A DNA stretch of 64,000 bases, from NCBI GenBank assembly GCA_035281745.1, contig DATEDI010000019.1, positions 1-64,000 of the forward strand. Reading direction: 5' to 3'. The translations under genes and the position numbers were made by a program. This DNA is from 66-474 sp035281745. Its GTDB lineage: Bacteria; Pseudomonadota; Gammaproteobacteria; Xanthomonadales; Rhodanobacteraceae. Under the pieces are notes generated by a model. The model did no database searches, was not told the DNA's origin, and was given only the letters and a program-made list of their open reading frames with translations. Positions 8,568 to 16,953 of the stretch are shown here, piece after piece; position 1 is the stretch's first letter; every line of letters begins with the position of its first letter.

Positions 8568-8804
8568 ATGCAATCCAACGAATTGAAAGCCTTGCTGGAA
8601 GCGGCGTTTCCCGGTGCCCAGGTGCACGTCGCCAGTCCCGACGACGTGCATTTCCAGGCCCGGGTCGTGGCCGAAGCCTTCGTCGGCAAGCCCACGCTTG
8701 CGCGCCATCGCATGGTGTACGCGGTGCTGGGCGAACGCATGGGCGGTGAGGTCCACGCGCTGTCGCTGCGCACCCTCACGCCGGCCGAAGTCGAGGCGAA
8801 CTAA
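8568..8804 (+). CDS. ibaG: BolA family protein IbaG
   Basis: A 78-residue BolA-fold protein with the core ARHRMVYAVLGERMGGEVHALSLRTLTP, whose histidine region is used in iron-sulfur binding with monothiol glutaredoxins. The protein is usually encoded directly before murA, as here, and the stop overlaps the murA start (TAATG). Role in iron trafficking or acid response is inferred from the family. Confidence 0.88.
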   Translation: MQSNELKALLEAAFPGAQVHVASPDDVHFQARVVAEAFVGKPTLARHRMVYAVLGERMGGEVHALSLRTLTPAEVEAN

Positions 8805-10063
8805 TGGCGCGCATCGTCATTTCCGGTGGCAAACCGCTCAATGGCGACGTATGGATTTCCGGCGCCAAGAACGCGGTGCTGCCGATCCTCGCCGCATGCC
8901 TTTTGGCCGACGAGCCCGTGACGATCGGCAACGTGCCGCACCTGCACGATGTCACCACCACCATGGAACTGCTGGGTCAGATGGGTGCCGAACTGGCGGT
9001 GGACGAGCACATGCGCATCCGCATCGACCCGCGTCCGACCGACCGCTTTTCGGCACCCTACGAATTGGTCAAGACGATGCGTGCGGCGATCGTGGTGCTG
9101 GGCCCGCTGATCGCGAAATACGGTCTGGCCGACGTGTCGCTGCCAGGCGGCTGCGCGATCGGCTCGCGTCCGGTCGACCAGCACATCAAGGGGCTGCGCG
9201 CCCTCGGCGCGGACATCACGGTCGCGAACGGTTACATCAAGGCGCGCGCGAAACGCCTGAAAGGCGCGCGCGTGGTGATGGACATGGTCACCGTCACCGG
9301 CACGGAGAACATCATGATGGCCGCGGCGCTGGCCGAAGGCACCACGGTGATCGAGAACGCGGCCGAGGAACCCGAAGTCTGCGATCTCGCGCACTGCCTC
9401 AACGCGATGGGCGCGAAGATCGGCGGCATCGGTACCACGACGCTCGTCATTGACGGCGTCGAACGCCTGCACGGCGCGCATTACGAGGTGCTGCCCGACC
9501 GGATCGAAACCGGCACGTTCCTGGTGGCCGGCGCGATCACCGGCGGCAAGGTGCGCGCCAAGCGCACGCGCCCCGACACTTTGAAATCCGTGCTGTCGAA
9601 ACTGGAAGACGCCGGGGCGCACATCAACTGCGACAGCGACTCGATCGAAATCGACATGCGCGGCAACCGTCCGCGCGCGGTCGACGTCACCACCGCGCCA
9701 TATCCCGCGTTCCCGACCGACATGCAGGCGCAGTTCACCGCCCTCAATTGCGTCGCCGAGGGTACCGGCATCATCACCGAAACCGTGTTCGAGAACCGCT
9801 TCATGCACGTGCAGGAACTGCACCGCCTCGGCGCCGACATCAAGGTAGAGGGCAACACCGCGATCGTGCGCGGCGTCCCGCAAATGTCCGGCGCGCAACT
9901 GATGGCGACCGACCTGCGCGCATCCGCGTCGCTGGTGCTGGCGGGGCTGGTCGCCGACGGCGACACCACCGTCGATCGCATTTACCACATCGACCGCGGC
10001 TACGAGAACATCGAGGAAAAACTCGGCGGGTTGGGCGCGCACATCCGGCGCCTGCCGAACTGA
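8804..10063 (+). CDS. murA: UDP-N-acetylglucosamine 1-carboxyvinyltransferase
   Basis: A 419-residue EPSP-synthase-fold enzyme that transfers enolpyruvate from PEP to UDP-GlcNAc, the first committed step of peptidoglycan synthesis in the cytoplasm. The substrate-binding KN pair is at 22-23 and the catalytic cysteine is C117 in LPGGCAIGSRP, the residue alkylated by fosfomycin in the family. Translationally coupled to ibaG. Confidence 0.97.
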   Translation: MARIVISGGKPLNGDVWISGAKNAVLPILAACLLADEPVTIGNVPHLHDVTTTMELLGQMGAELAVDEHMRIRIDPRPTDRFSAPYELVKTMRAAIVVLGPLIAKYGLADVSLPGGCAIGSRPVDQHIKGLRALGADITVANGYIKARAKRLKGARVVMDMVTVTGTENIMMAAALAEGTTVIENAAEEPEVCDLAHCLNAMGAKIGGIGTTTLVIDGVERLHGAHYEVLPDRIETGTFLVAGAITGGKVRAKRTRPDTLKSVLSKLEDAGAHINCDSDSIEIDMRGNRPRAVDVTTAPYPAFPTDMQAQFTALNCVAEGTGIITETVFENRFMHVQELHRLGADIKVEGNTAIVRGVPQMSGAQLMATDLRASASLVLAGLVADGDTTVDRIYHIDRGYENIEEKLGGLGAHIRRLPN

Positions 10064-10114
10064 TGCGCGCGTCCGGGCGCCGTCTATGGGAACGTACGTG
10101 CCTGCGTATTTGCT

Positions 10115-10143
10115 CGTCATCCCCGGCGCAGGCCGGAATCCAT
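10115..10143. repeat. REP-like palindrome, copy 1
   Basis: The 153-bp gap downstream of murA contains CCCCGGC-GCAG-GCCGG flanked by CGTCAT and AATCCAT. A near-identical unit lies at 61796-61823 before truB, and a related GC-rich stem is in the rimP-nusA gap (about 56988-57012). These resemble the dispersed REP-like elements common in xanthomonads. Confidence 0.7.
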
Positions 10144-10216
10144 CGAACCTGAAGAGCAGGCCATGACGGCGGCGCCGTGTAGGCAGAAGCAGCGAAGCGC
10201 ATCCCGCCGATTGTGG

Positions 10217-10936
10217 TCAGCGCGCCGACCAGCTCTCGAGTTCGAGCGAAAAATCGTTCTTGCCGCGCTGGTCGATCTTGATCGGCACCGGCAGCTTTCC
10301 GGGCGCGAACCACGCCTCGAATCCTTCACCTTGGTCGGTGCGGCTGATACGGGTGGCACCGAAGGTGCCGGCGGGCACGCTCACGTTCTGCTTGCCTTGC
10401 GCGGCGAAGTGCTGGGTTTCGATTCGGTCGCGCACCGCGACGGGCAGCGTGAAGCTGGTTTTCCCGGCGGCAAGGCCGGCGGCAAGCGCCAGCGGTACGG
10501 TGTGGCGTTCGACCGCGCCGGGCTGCGTCGGAAACCGGGACGTGCCGTTGTCGTCCACCACGACCGTGTGATTCGCCCAATCGAAATGGACGCTGCGATG
10601 TTTCTGCGTCAAGGCCGATTTCATCGTATAGTCGTAGCTGATGCCTTGGGGCGCGTCGCCGACCCACTTGAATGTCGAAACCTCGCGGGTGCCGGCGGCC
10701 AGCAACGAGGCGAGGCCCGCGGTCCCCTCACTTTGCGTGGTGAAGTTCCAGGTGCCATCCGTGCCGGGCGTCAAGGTGAGTGTCGCCTTGCCGATGGGCG
10801 AGCCATTTTGCAACACACGGTAGTGCGCGGTGAACGCGGGCAGCGGCGGCGCCGCGGCGATGGCGGAACCGGATGCCGCCGCGAGCACGACGGCGAAGAA
10901 CAAACTGAAAAGTTGATGGCAACGCATGGCATTCAA
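10217..10936 (-). CDS. DUF3108 domain periplasmic protein
   Basis: A 239-residue protein with a signal peptide (MRCHQLFSLFFAVVLAAASG region, cleavage after about residue 27) and a beta-rich DUF3108 domain: FTAHYRVLQNGSPIGKATLTL at the start and WFAPGKLPVPIKIDQRG near the end are typical. Function of the family is unknown; in xanthomonads the gene commonly lies next to purN, as here. Two ATGs are possible (10936 and 10927); neither has a clear ribosome site. Confidence 0.8.
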   Translation of the reverse strand: MNAMRCHQLFSLFFAVVLAAASGSAIAAAPPLPAFTAHYRVLQNGSPIGKATLTLTPGTDGTWNFTTQSEGTAGLASLLAAGTREVSTFKWVGDAPQGISYDYTMKSALTQKHRSVHFDWANHTVVVDDNGTSRFPTQPGAVERHTVPLALAAGLAAGKTSFTLPVAVRDRIETQHFAAQGKQNVSVPAGTFGATRISRTDQGEGFEAWFAPGKLPVPIKIDQRGKNDFSLELESWSAR

Positions 10937-10988
10937 TGTGGCGGAAGCAGTTGCGGCGCAGCCTGACGCGGCCCGCCTGAACGCACGC

Positions 10989-11651
10989 TCACGGGGCGAT
11001 CAGGCTGCCCGACGCATCCAGCCGCAGCGGCATCGACAGAGAGGCTCCGTTGAAAAGCACCCTGCCGTCATGTTCGCGCACCGTGCCGCGTGCGATGGCG
11101 TCCACGCAGGCGACGAGCAGGCGATGCTCCTGCGACAGCAGTCGCGCGGCGAGTGCGTCTTCGGTATCGCCGGGATGGATCGCGATGCGCGCCTGCGCGA
11201 TCACCGGGCCGCCGTCCAGTTCGGCGCTGACGAAATGGACGCTGGCGCCGTGCTCGAGGTCACCGGCCTTCAGCGCACGCCGATGGGTGTGCAGGCCGCG
11301 GTATTTCGGCAGCAGCGACGGATGGATGTTGATCATCCGGCCCGGCCATTGCGCGGTGACGCCGGCATCGATGATGCGCATGTAGCCCGCAAGCACCACC
11401 AGCTGCGCGCCGCTGGCCGCGATGTTCGCGAACAGTGCCTCGTCGAATTCGCGTCGCGACGCAAAGGATTTCGGATCAAGCGCAAGCGTGGGAATCGCGT
11501 GCGCTTCCGCGTTGCGCAGCGCCGGCGCTTCGGCCTTGTCGCTGGCGACCAGCACGATGTCGATCGGCAACCGGCCCGCTGCGCGCGCGTCGATCAATGC
11601 CGCGAGGTTGCTGCCGCGGCCGGAGGCGAGCACCGCAACGGGAAAGCTCAT
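10989..11651 (-). CDS. purN: Phosphoribosylglycinamide formyltransferase
   Basis: A 220-residue formyl-THF-dependent GAR transformylase of purine synthesis. SGRGSNL at 10-16 binds the phosphate; the catalytic triad is N108, H110 (INIHPSLLPKYRG) and D146 (ELDGG). The start overlaps the purM stop (ATGA), so purM and purN form one unit. Confidence 0.95.
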   Translation of the reverse strand: MSFPVAVLASGRGSNLAALIDARAAGRLPIDIVLVASDKAEAPALRNAEAHAIPTLALDPKSFASRREFDEALFANIAASGAQLVVLAGYMRIIDAGVTAQWPGRMINIHPSLLPKYRGLHTHRRALKAGDLEHGASVHFVSAELDGGPVIAQARIAIHPGDTEDALAARLLSQEHRLLVACVDAIARGTVREHDGRVLFNGASLSMPLRLDASGSLIAP

Positions 11652-12691
11652 GCGATGTGGACGCGCGAGTCGCCTGCGGCTGCAACGACTTCGCCGATCG
11701 TCCAGCTTGGGAGGCCGGATTGCGCGAGCGTCGCTTGCACGCCGGCCACGTCGGCCGGGGCGAGGAGCAGCGTGAAACCGATCCCGCAATTGAAGGTGCG
11801 CCACATTTCCTCGCGCGCGACCTTGCCTTCGCGCTGCAGCCAGTCGAACACGGGCGGCATCCTCCATGCCGACGAATAGATCGCGAGTCCGAGTCCGTCC
11901 GGCACCACGCGGATGATGTTTTCCTGCAGGCCGCCGCCGGTGATGTGCGCCATGCCGTGGATCGTGTCGCGTTGTGCACGCAGCAGCGCGAGAATGGGTT
12001 TCACGTAGATGGTGGTGGGCGCCATCAAGGCGTCGGCCAGCGAGCCGCCGCCGAGCTTCTGGTCGAACGGATTGCCCGCGCGTTCGACGATCTTGCGGAT
12101 CAGCGAATAACCATTGGAATGCGGACCGCTGGATGCGACACCCAGGATCACGTCGCCCGTGCGGATCGCGCTGCCGTCGATGATTTCGGATTTCTCCACC
12201 GCGCCCACGTTGAAACCTGCGAGGTCGTATTCGCCCGGCGGATACATGTCCGGCATCTCGGCCGTCTCGCCCCCGATCAGGGCGCAGCCGGCCAGTTCGC
12301 AACCCTTGGCGATGCCGCCGACCACCGCGACGGTGGTGTCGACGTCGAGCTTGCCGGTCGCGAAATAATCGAGGAAGAACAGCGGCTCGGCGCCCTGCAC
12401 CAGCACGTCGTTCACGCACATGCCGACGAGGTCGATGCCGATGGTGTCGTGGCGGCTCAACTGTTGCGCCAGTTTCAGTTTGGTGCCGACGCCGTCGGTG
12501 CCCGAAACCAGCACCGGTTCGCGATATCGGTTCGACAAGTCGAACAGCGCCCCGAAACCGCCAAGACCGCCCATCACCTCGGGACGGAAGGTTTTCCCGA
12601 CCAGCGGCTTGATGCGTTCGACCACCGCGTTGCCGGCGTCGATGTCCACGCCCGCGGCGCGGTAGGAAAGGGCGTCGTTGTCGGAAGTCAC
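11648..12691 (-). CDS. purM: Phosphoribosylformylglycinamidine cyclo-ligase
   Basis: AIR synthetase, fifth step of purine synthesis. From a GTG at 12691 it has 347 residues, the family length, beginning VTSDNDALSYRAAGVDIDAGN and containing the conserved GGLGGFGALFDL, GTDGVGTKLKLA and DLVGMCVNDVL segments. The frame continues upstream without a credible start. Divergent from the DUF2066 gene, as in other xanthomonads. Confidence 0.94.
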   Translation of the reverse strand: MTSDNDALSYRAAGVDIDAGNAVVERIKPLVGKTFRPEVMGGLGGFGALFDLSNRYREPVLVSGTDGVGTKLKLAQQLSRHDTIGIDLVGMCVNDVLVQGAEPLFFLDYFATGKLDVDTTVAVVGGIAKGCELAGCALIGGETAEMPDMYPPGEYDLAGFNVGAVEKSEIIDGSAIRTGDVILGVASSGPHSNGYSLIRKIVERAGNPFDQKLGGGSLADALMAPTTIYVKPILALLRAQRDTIHGMAHITGGGLQENIIRVVPDGLGLAIYSSAWRMPPVFDWLQREGKVAREEMWRTFNCGIGFTLLLAPADVAGVQATLAQSGLPSWTIGEVVAAAGDSRVHIA

Positions 12692-12798
12692 GGCAGTCGG
12701 AGCGGGCGTTGGCGGGCCGGGATGGCTGAATGCGCAATGATAGACGTTGACGCCATGATTGGGCAGACTTGCACCCAATCCGTCCGAGGTGCATGGCC

Positions 12799-13476
12799 AT
12801 GTTGCGAATTTCCCTGTCCCTGCTGCTGGCGCTGGGCATGGCCGTGGCTGCCTTCGCGCAAACGCCGCCGTCCGCCAACACTGCGCTGCAGGCGGCCGCA
12901 CCCGCCAATCCTTATTCAGCGACGGTGCCGGTGGCCGGCACCGGCGATGCCCAGCGCAATGCCGCGATCGCCGCCGCGCTGACCGAGGTACTGCAGCAGG
13001 TGTCACCCGGGTTCGCGGCCAGCCCCGATGTGCTGGCGCAGGCGTCGGGCTACGTGCGCAATTTCCGCTACAGCCGACCGGCTTCAGGCAACGGCTTGCA
13101 ATTGCAGGTGGATTTCGATCCGGGCGCGGTCAGCCGTCTGATCGCCGCGAATCCGGGCGGTGTTGCGGTTGCGGGTGCCGCGCCGGCAGCGGGTTCCTCG
13201 GCCGCCGCGGCCGCGCAGGGCGGCAGCGGCACGCTCTGGGTGGACGGCATCGACAACAGCCATGCATTTGCGAGTCTCCTGTCCACGCTGCGCGGCGACA
13301 CCGCCTTGCACGATGTGATCCCGGTGGGTGCGGAGGGCGATGGCGTATTGTTGAAACTCGGTTTCGACCAGCCGCTGGCGACGGTGCTGGCCGCCCTGAC
13401 GGCGCCGAACGGACACCTTGCGGTGGAACAGCAGCCGCATCCGGGCGCCGACGCTTCACTGCGCTGGATGCCGTGA
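12799..13476 (+). CDS. DUF2066 domain exported protein
   Basis: A protein of about 225 residues with a signal peptide (LRISLSLLLALGMAVAAFAQ) and a DUF2066 region (VAGTGDAQRNAAIAAALTEVLQQVS... FRYSR). An Ala/Gly-rich linker separates it from a C-terminal part. GAGG at 12786-12789 is nine bases from the ATG at 12799 and only three from the ATG at 12793, so I use the former. Family function is unknown; the gene is regularly found between purM and a CDP-alcohol phosphatidyltransferase gene. Confidence 0.75.
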   Translation: MLRISLSLLLALGMAVAAFAQTPPSANTALQAAAPANPYSATVPVAGTGDAQRNAAIAAALTEVLQQVSPGFAASPDVLAQASGYVRNFRYSRPASGNGLQLQVDFDPGAVSRLIAANPGGVAVAGAAPAAGSSAAAAAQGGSGTLWVDGIDNSHAFASLLSTLRGDTALHDVIPVGAEGDGVLLKLGFDQPLATVLAALTAPNGHLAVEQQPHPGADASLRWMP

Positions 13477-13489
13477 CCGCGCCGACGTC

Positions 13490-14089
13490 GTGAGCGGACG
13501 ATCGCCAGCGACCGGCGATGCAGGCGACAATCCGTTGCGGCATCTGCCGAATCTGATTTCCTGCTTGCGGATCGCGCTGGTGGCGCCATTGATCGTGGCG
13601 ATTTTGTCGGGCCGTTACGAATTTGCATTGGTGGTCGCGGGCGTCGCGGGCGTCTCCGACGGCGTGGACGGCTGGCTGGCACGGCGGTTCCACTGGCAAA
13701 GCCGGCTGGGTTCGATCCTCGATCCGGTCGCTGACAAGTTGATGCTGGTCGGATGCATGGTGGCGCTCGGCTGGTTGCATGAAGCGCCGCGCTGGATGGT
13801 GGCGCTGGTGGTGGTGCGCGATGCGGTGATCACGCTGGGTGCGCTGGCATGGCATCGCGTGTTGCGCAATTTCCAGGCGCGACCAAGCTGGTTGTCGAAA
13901 GCCACCACGGTGGCGCAGATCGGCTTCGTGCTGCTGGTACTGGCCACGCAGACATTCGGCTGGCGGGTGCCGATGGTTATTCCGGTGTGGATCGTCGCGA
14001 GCCTCACCGTCGCCAGCGGCATCGATTACGTGGTGCGCTGGGGCCTGCTGGCGCGGCGTGAACTGAAGGGCAGGGGAGCCTCAACATGA
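13490..14089 (+). CDS. CDP-alcohol phosphatidyltransferase family protein
   Basis: A 199-residue integral membrane enzyme with the complete family motif D-x2-DG-x2-AR-x8-G-x3-D-x3-D (SDGVDGWLARRF ... LGSILDPVADK). It resembles PgsA-type phosphatidylglycerophosphate synthases but the alcohol acceptor cannot be read from the sequence. I use the GTG at 13490, just after the DUF2066 stop. Its stop overlaps the next start (ATGA), so it is coupled to the permease gene. Confidence 0.85.
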   Translation: MSGRSPATGDAGDNPLRHLPNLISCLRIALVAPLIVAILSGRYEFALVVAGVAGVSDGVDGWLARRFHWQSRLGSILDPVADKLMLVGCMVALGWLHEAPRWMVALVVVRDAVITLGALAWHRVLRNFQARPSWLSKATTVAQIGFVLLVLATQTFGWRVPMVIPVWIVASLTVASGIDYVVRWGLLARRELKGRGAST

Positions 14090-15231
14090 CCAACGCACAA
14101 CGCTGGCAGTGGTTGCTGATCGTGGCGGTGATCGGCTGGCTGATTTGGCTGCTGTCGCCGATCCTGATGCCGTTCATGCTGGCCGCCGTGTTCGCCTATC
14201 TTGGCGATCCGCTGGTCGACCGGCTGGAACGGCTGCGGATGAGTCGCGGGTTGGCGGCCGCCATCGTGTTCCTGGTGATGCTGCTGATCGTGGCGCTGGC
14301 ACTGATGCTGCTTGTGCCTTTGATCCAGCGGCAGATCGCGCGCTTCATCGCCGCGCTGCCCACGTATGCGGCATGGTTTGCGCACGATGCCGTGCCGTGG
14401 CTGGAGCAAAAGCTCAACATCCCGCCCAGCGAGTTCGATCCCTCCACCCTGATCGCGCGCGTGCGCGAACATCTCGGCACGGTCGGCGGTATCGCTGCGG
14501 CCACGCTCGGTTATGCAACGCGTTCGGGCCTGGCGCTGATCGGCTTCGGCGTCGCGGTGGTGCTGGTGCCGGTGGTGACGTTCTATCTGCTGCGCGATTG
14601 GGACAGGCTGGTCGCGCACGTCGACGCATTGCTGCCGCGCGAGGCACAGCCGACGATCCGCCGGCTGGCTCACGAAACAGACAGCGTGCTCGGCGCGTTC
14701 GTGCGCGGGCAGTTGCTGGTGATGCTGGGTCTCGCTATCTACTACGCGATCACGTTGAAGTTGGTCGGACTGGATGTCGGGCCGCTGATCGGCATGATCG
14801 CGGGCTTGGTGAGTTTCGTGCCGTATCTCGGCTTCATCATCGGCATCGTCGCCAGCCTGATCGCAGTGCTGGTGCAATTCCACGATGTGTATCACCTGAT
14901 TTTGGTGCTGGTGGTGTTCGGGGTTGGCAACCTGCTGGAAAGCTACGTACTGGTGCCGAAGCTGGTCGGCGACCGCATCGGCCTGCATCCGGTCGCGGTG
15001 ATCTTTGCGGTGCTGGCATTCGGCGAACTGTTCGGCTTCATCGGCGTGCTGCTGGCGTTGCCGATGGCCTCGATCGCGATGGTGTTGCTGCGCTTCCTGC
15101 GCGGCCGCTACGAGGCAAGCACGCTGTTTGCGGGGCGCGAGCCGCCAAAGATCGTGTCGGCATCGGGTACGCCCGTGGCAGACGCGAAGGAGGTGCCACC
15201 CGTGCCGCCGGAAACGCCGCCGCCCGCATGA
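14086..15231 (+). CDS. AI-2E family transporter (PerM-like permease)
   Basis: A 381-residue membrane protein with about seven to eight hydrophobic segments and the family pattern (N-terminal LLSPILMPFMLAAVFAYLGDPLVDRLER; C-terminal GVGNLLESYVLVPKLVGDRIGLHP; ALPMASIAMVLLRF). The family was named for autoinducer-2 export, but members have other roles, so the substrate is open. A short proline-rich tail ends the protein. It overlaps both neighbours by four bases. Confidence 0.87.
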   Translation: MTNAQRWQWLLIVAVIGWLIWLLSPILMPFMLAAVFAYLGDPLVDRLERLRMSRGLAAAIVFLVMLLIVALALMLLVPLIQRQIARFIAALPTYAAWFAHDAVPWLEQKLNIPPSEFDPSTLIARVREHLGTVGGIAAATLGYATRSGLALIGFGVAVVLVPVVTFYLLRDWDRLVAHVDALLPREAQPTIRRLAHETDSVLGAFVRGQLLVMLGLAIYYAITLKLVGLDVGPLIGMIAGLVSFVPYLGFIIGIVASLIAVLVQFHDVYHLILVLVVFGVGNLLESYVLVPKLVGDRIGLHPVAVIFAVLAFGELFGFIGVLLALPMASIAMVLLRFLRGRYEASTLFAGREPPKIVSASGTPVADAKEVPPVPPETPPPA

Positions 15232-15920
15232 TCCGGCAGTTCCCGCTCGACCTGCGCTGGCCGCCACACCAGCGGCTCGACGCATTCTGGCCGGGTGCCA
15301 ACGTACCCGCACTGCAAGGTGTCGCCGGCGTCGCGAGCGGCGGCATGGGTTGGCTGTACCTGCACGGCGCATCCGGCACTGGCAAGAGTCACCTGCTGAT
15401 CGGCGCATGCCGCGCAGCGATCGAGACGAATCGCGCTGCGCGCTACGTGTCGCTGGCGCAGTTGCCGGTACCGCGCGTCGATGCGATCGCGGTCATCGAC
15501 GCGGAAGGATTGCTCGCGATCGACGATGTGCAGGCGATCGCCGGTGAGCGCGAGGACGAACGCGCGCTGTTCGATCTCTACAATCGAGCGAAAGCCGCTG
15601 GCGCGCGAATGGTGTTCGCCGCCAACGCAGCGCCATCGGAAATTGACATCAAGCTGCCCGACCTGGTTTCGCGTCTGGCGATGTGCACGCAGTACGCGCT
15701 GCGTCCCCTGGACGATGCCGGCCGTCGCGCGATGCTGCGCGTGCTGGCTGGCCGTCTTGGCCTGCGATTGGACGACGAGGTGCTGGACTGGTGGTTTGCG
15801 CGCCAGCCACGCGATCCCGCTTCGCTGGTCGCGTTGCTGCAGCGCGTGGACCGCGCGTCGCTGGCGGCGCAGCGGAGGATCACGATTCCGTTCCTGCGGG
15901 AATTGCTGGGCCAGCAATGA
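15228..15920 (+). CDS. hda: DnaA regulatory inactivator Hda
   Basis: A 230-residue AAA+ protein related to the DnaA ATPase domain. The N-terminal QFPLDL fits the clamp-binding motif through which Hda contacts DnaN; Walker A GASGTGKS is at 47-54 and Walker B-like LLAIDDVQAI follows. It promotes hydrolysis of DnaA-bound ATP after initiation. Start overlaps the upstream permease stop. Confidence 0.9.
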   Translation: MIRQFPLDLRWPPHQRLDAFWPGANVPALQGVAGVASGGMGWLYLHGASGTGKSHLLIGACRAAIETNRAARYVSLAQLPVPRVDAIAVIDAEGLLAIDDVQAIAGEREDERALFDLYNRAKAAGARMVFAANAAPSEIDIKLPDLVSRLAMCTQYALRPLDDAGRRAMLRVLAGRLGLRLDDEVLDWWFARQPRDPASLVALLQRVDRASLAAQRRITIPFLRELLGQQ

Positions 15921-16047
15921 ACTGCTTGCGACATGACACGGCAACATGGCAGCCATGCATGGGCTGATTGCGGCGGCAACCCATCGCTTCAGGTCCGGTC
16001 CGCTATCCTTGTACACTTTCGCCAGCCACAATCCGCGGATCAAGGAC

Positions 16048-16953
16048 ATGAACGTCGCCCGCCTGCATACCCACCTCGATCGGCTCGAAGCCGACTCCAT
16101 GCGCATCCTGCGCGAAACGGTGGCGGAGTGCAGGAAGCCGGTGCTGCTGTATTCGATCGGCAAGGATTCCTCGGTCCTGCTGCACCTGCTGCTGAAGGCG
16201 TTTTATCCCGCCAAGCCGCCGCTGCCGATGCTGCACGTCAACACGACGTGGAAATTCCGCGAGATGATCGAGTTTCGCGACCGCATCGCGCGCGAGAAGA
16301 ACGTCACCCTCATCGAGTACATCAACCAGGAAGGCGTGGGCCATACCGACCCCGTTGGCGATGCATCCCGGCACACCTATGTCATGAAGACGCAGGCGTT
16401 GCGCGCGGCCCTGGCCGAACATGGTTTCGACGCGGCGATCGGCGGCGCGCGCCGCGATGAGGATCCCGCGCGCGCCAAGGAGCGCGTGTTCTCGCTGCGC
16501 GGCGCCGGCCAGCGCTGGGAACCGCGCAAGCAGCGCCCGGAACCCTGGGGCCTGTACAACACGCGTCTTGCGCCCGACGAAACGCTGCGCGTGTTCCCGC
16601 TATCGGACTGGACCGAGTTGGACGTGTGGTTGTACATCCGCCGCGAAAACATCGAGGTGGTACCGCTGTATTTCGCGAAGGAACGTCCCACCTTCGTGCG
16701 CAACGGCGCGCTGCTGGTGCGCGACGACGACCGCGTGCCGCTGGACCCGGGCGAGAAACTGGTTCCGAAGATGGTGCGTTTCCGCACGCTCGGCTGTTGG
16801 CCCTTGACCGCAGCGGTCGAGTCCGAGGCGGCCGATCTCGACGGCATCATCGGCGAGATGCTGGACACCCGCGAGTCCGAACGCGCGGGCCGCGTCATCG
16901 ATCGCGATCCTTCCGATTCCATGGAGCGCAAGAAGCGTGAAGGCTATTTCTGA
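16048..16953 (+). CDS. cysD: Sulfate adenylyltransferase subunit 2
   Basis: A 301-residue ATP pyrophosphatase-family enzyme with the PP-loop SIGKDSS at 36-42 and a C-terminal MERKKREGYF, as in E. coli CysD (302 residues). With CysN it makes APS from sulfate and ATP. The ATG at 16048 follows AAGGA; the frame extends further upstream but into non-conserved sequence. cysN starts 17 bases before this stop. Confidence 0.96.
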   Translation: MNVARLHTHLDRLEADSMRILRETVAECRKPVLLYSIGKDSSVLLHLLLKAFYPAKPPLPMLHVNTTWKFREMIEFRDRIAREKNVTLIEYINQEGVGHTDPVGDASRHTYVMKTQALRAALAEHGFDAAIGGARRDEDPARAKERVFSLRGAGQRWEPRKQRPEPWGLYNTRLAPDETLRVFPLSDWTELDVWLYIRRENIEVVPLYFAKERPTFVRNGALLVRDDDRVPLDPGEKLVPKMVRFRTLGCWPLTAAVESEAADLDGIIGEMLDTRESERAGRVIDRDPSDSMERKKREGYF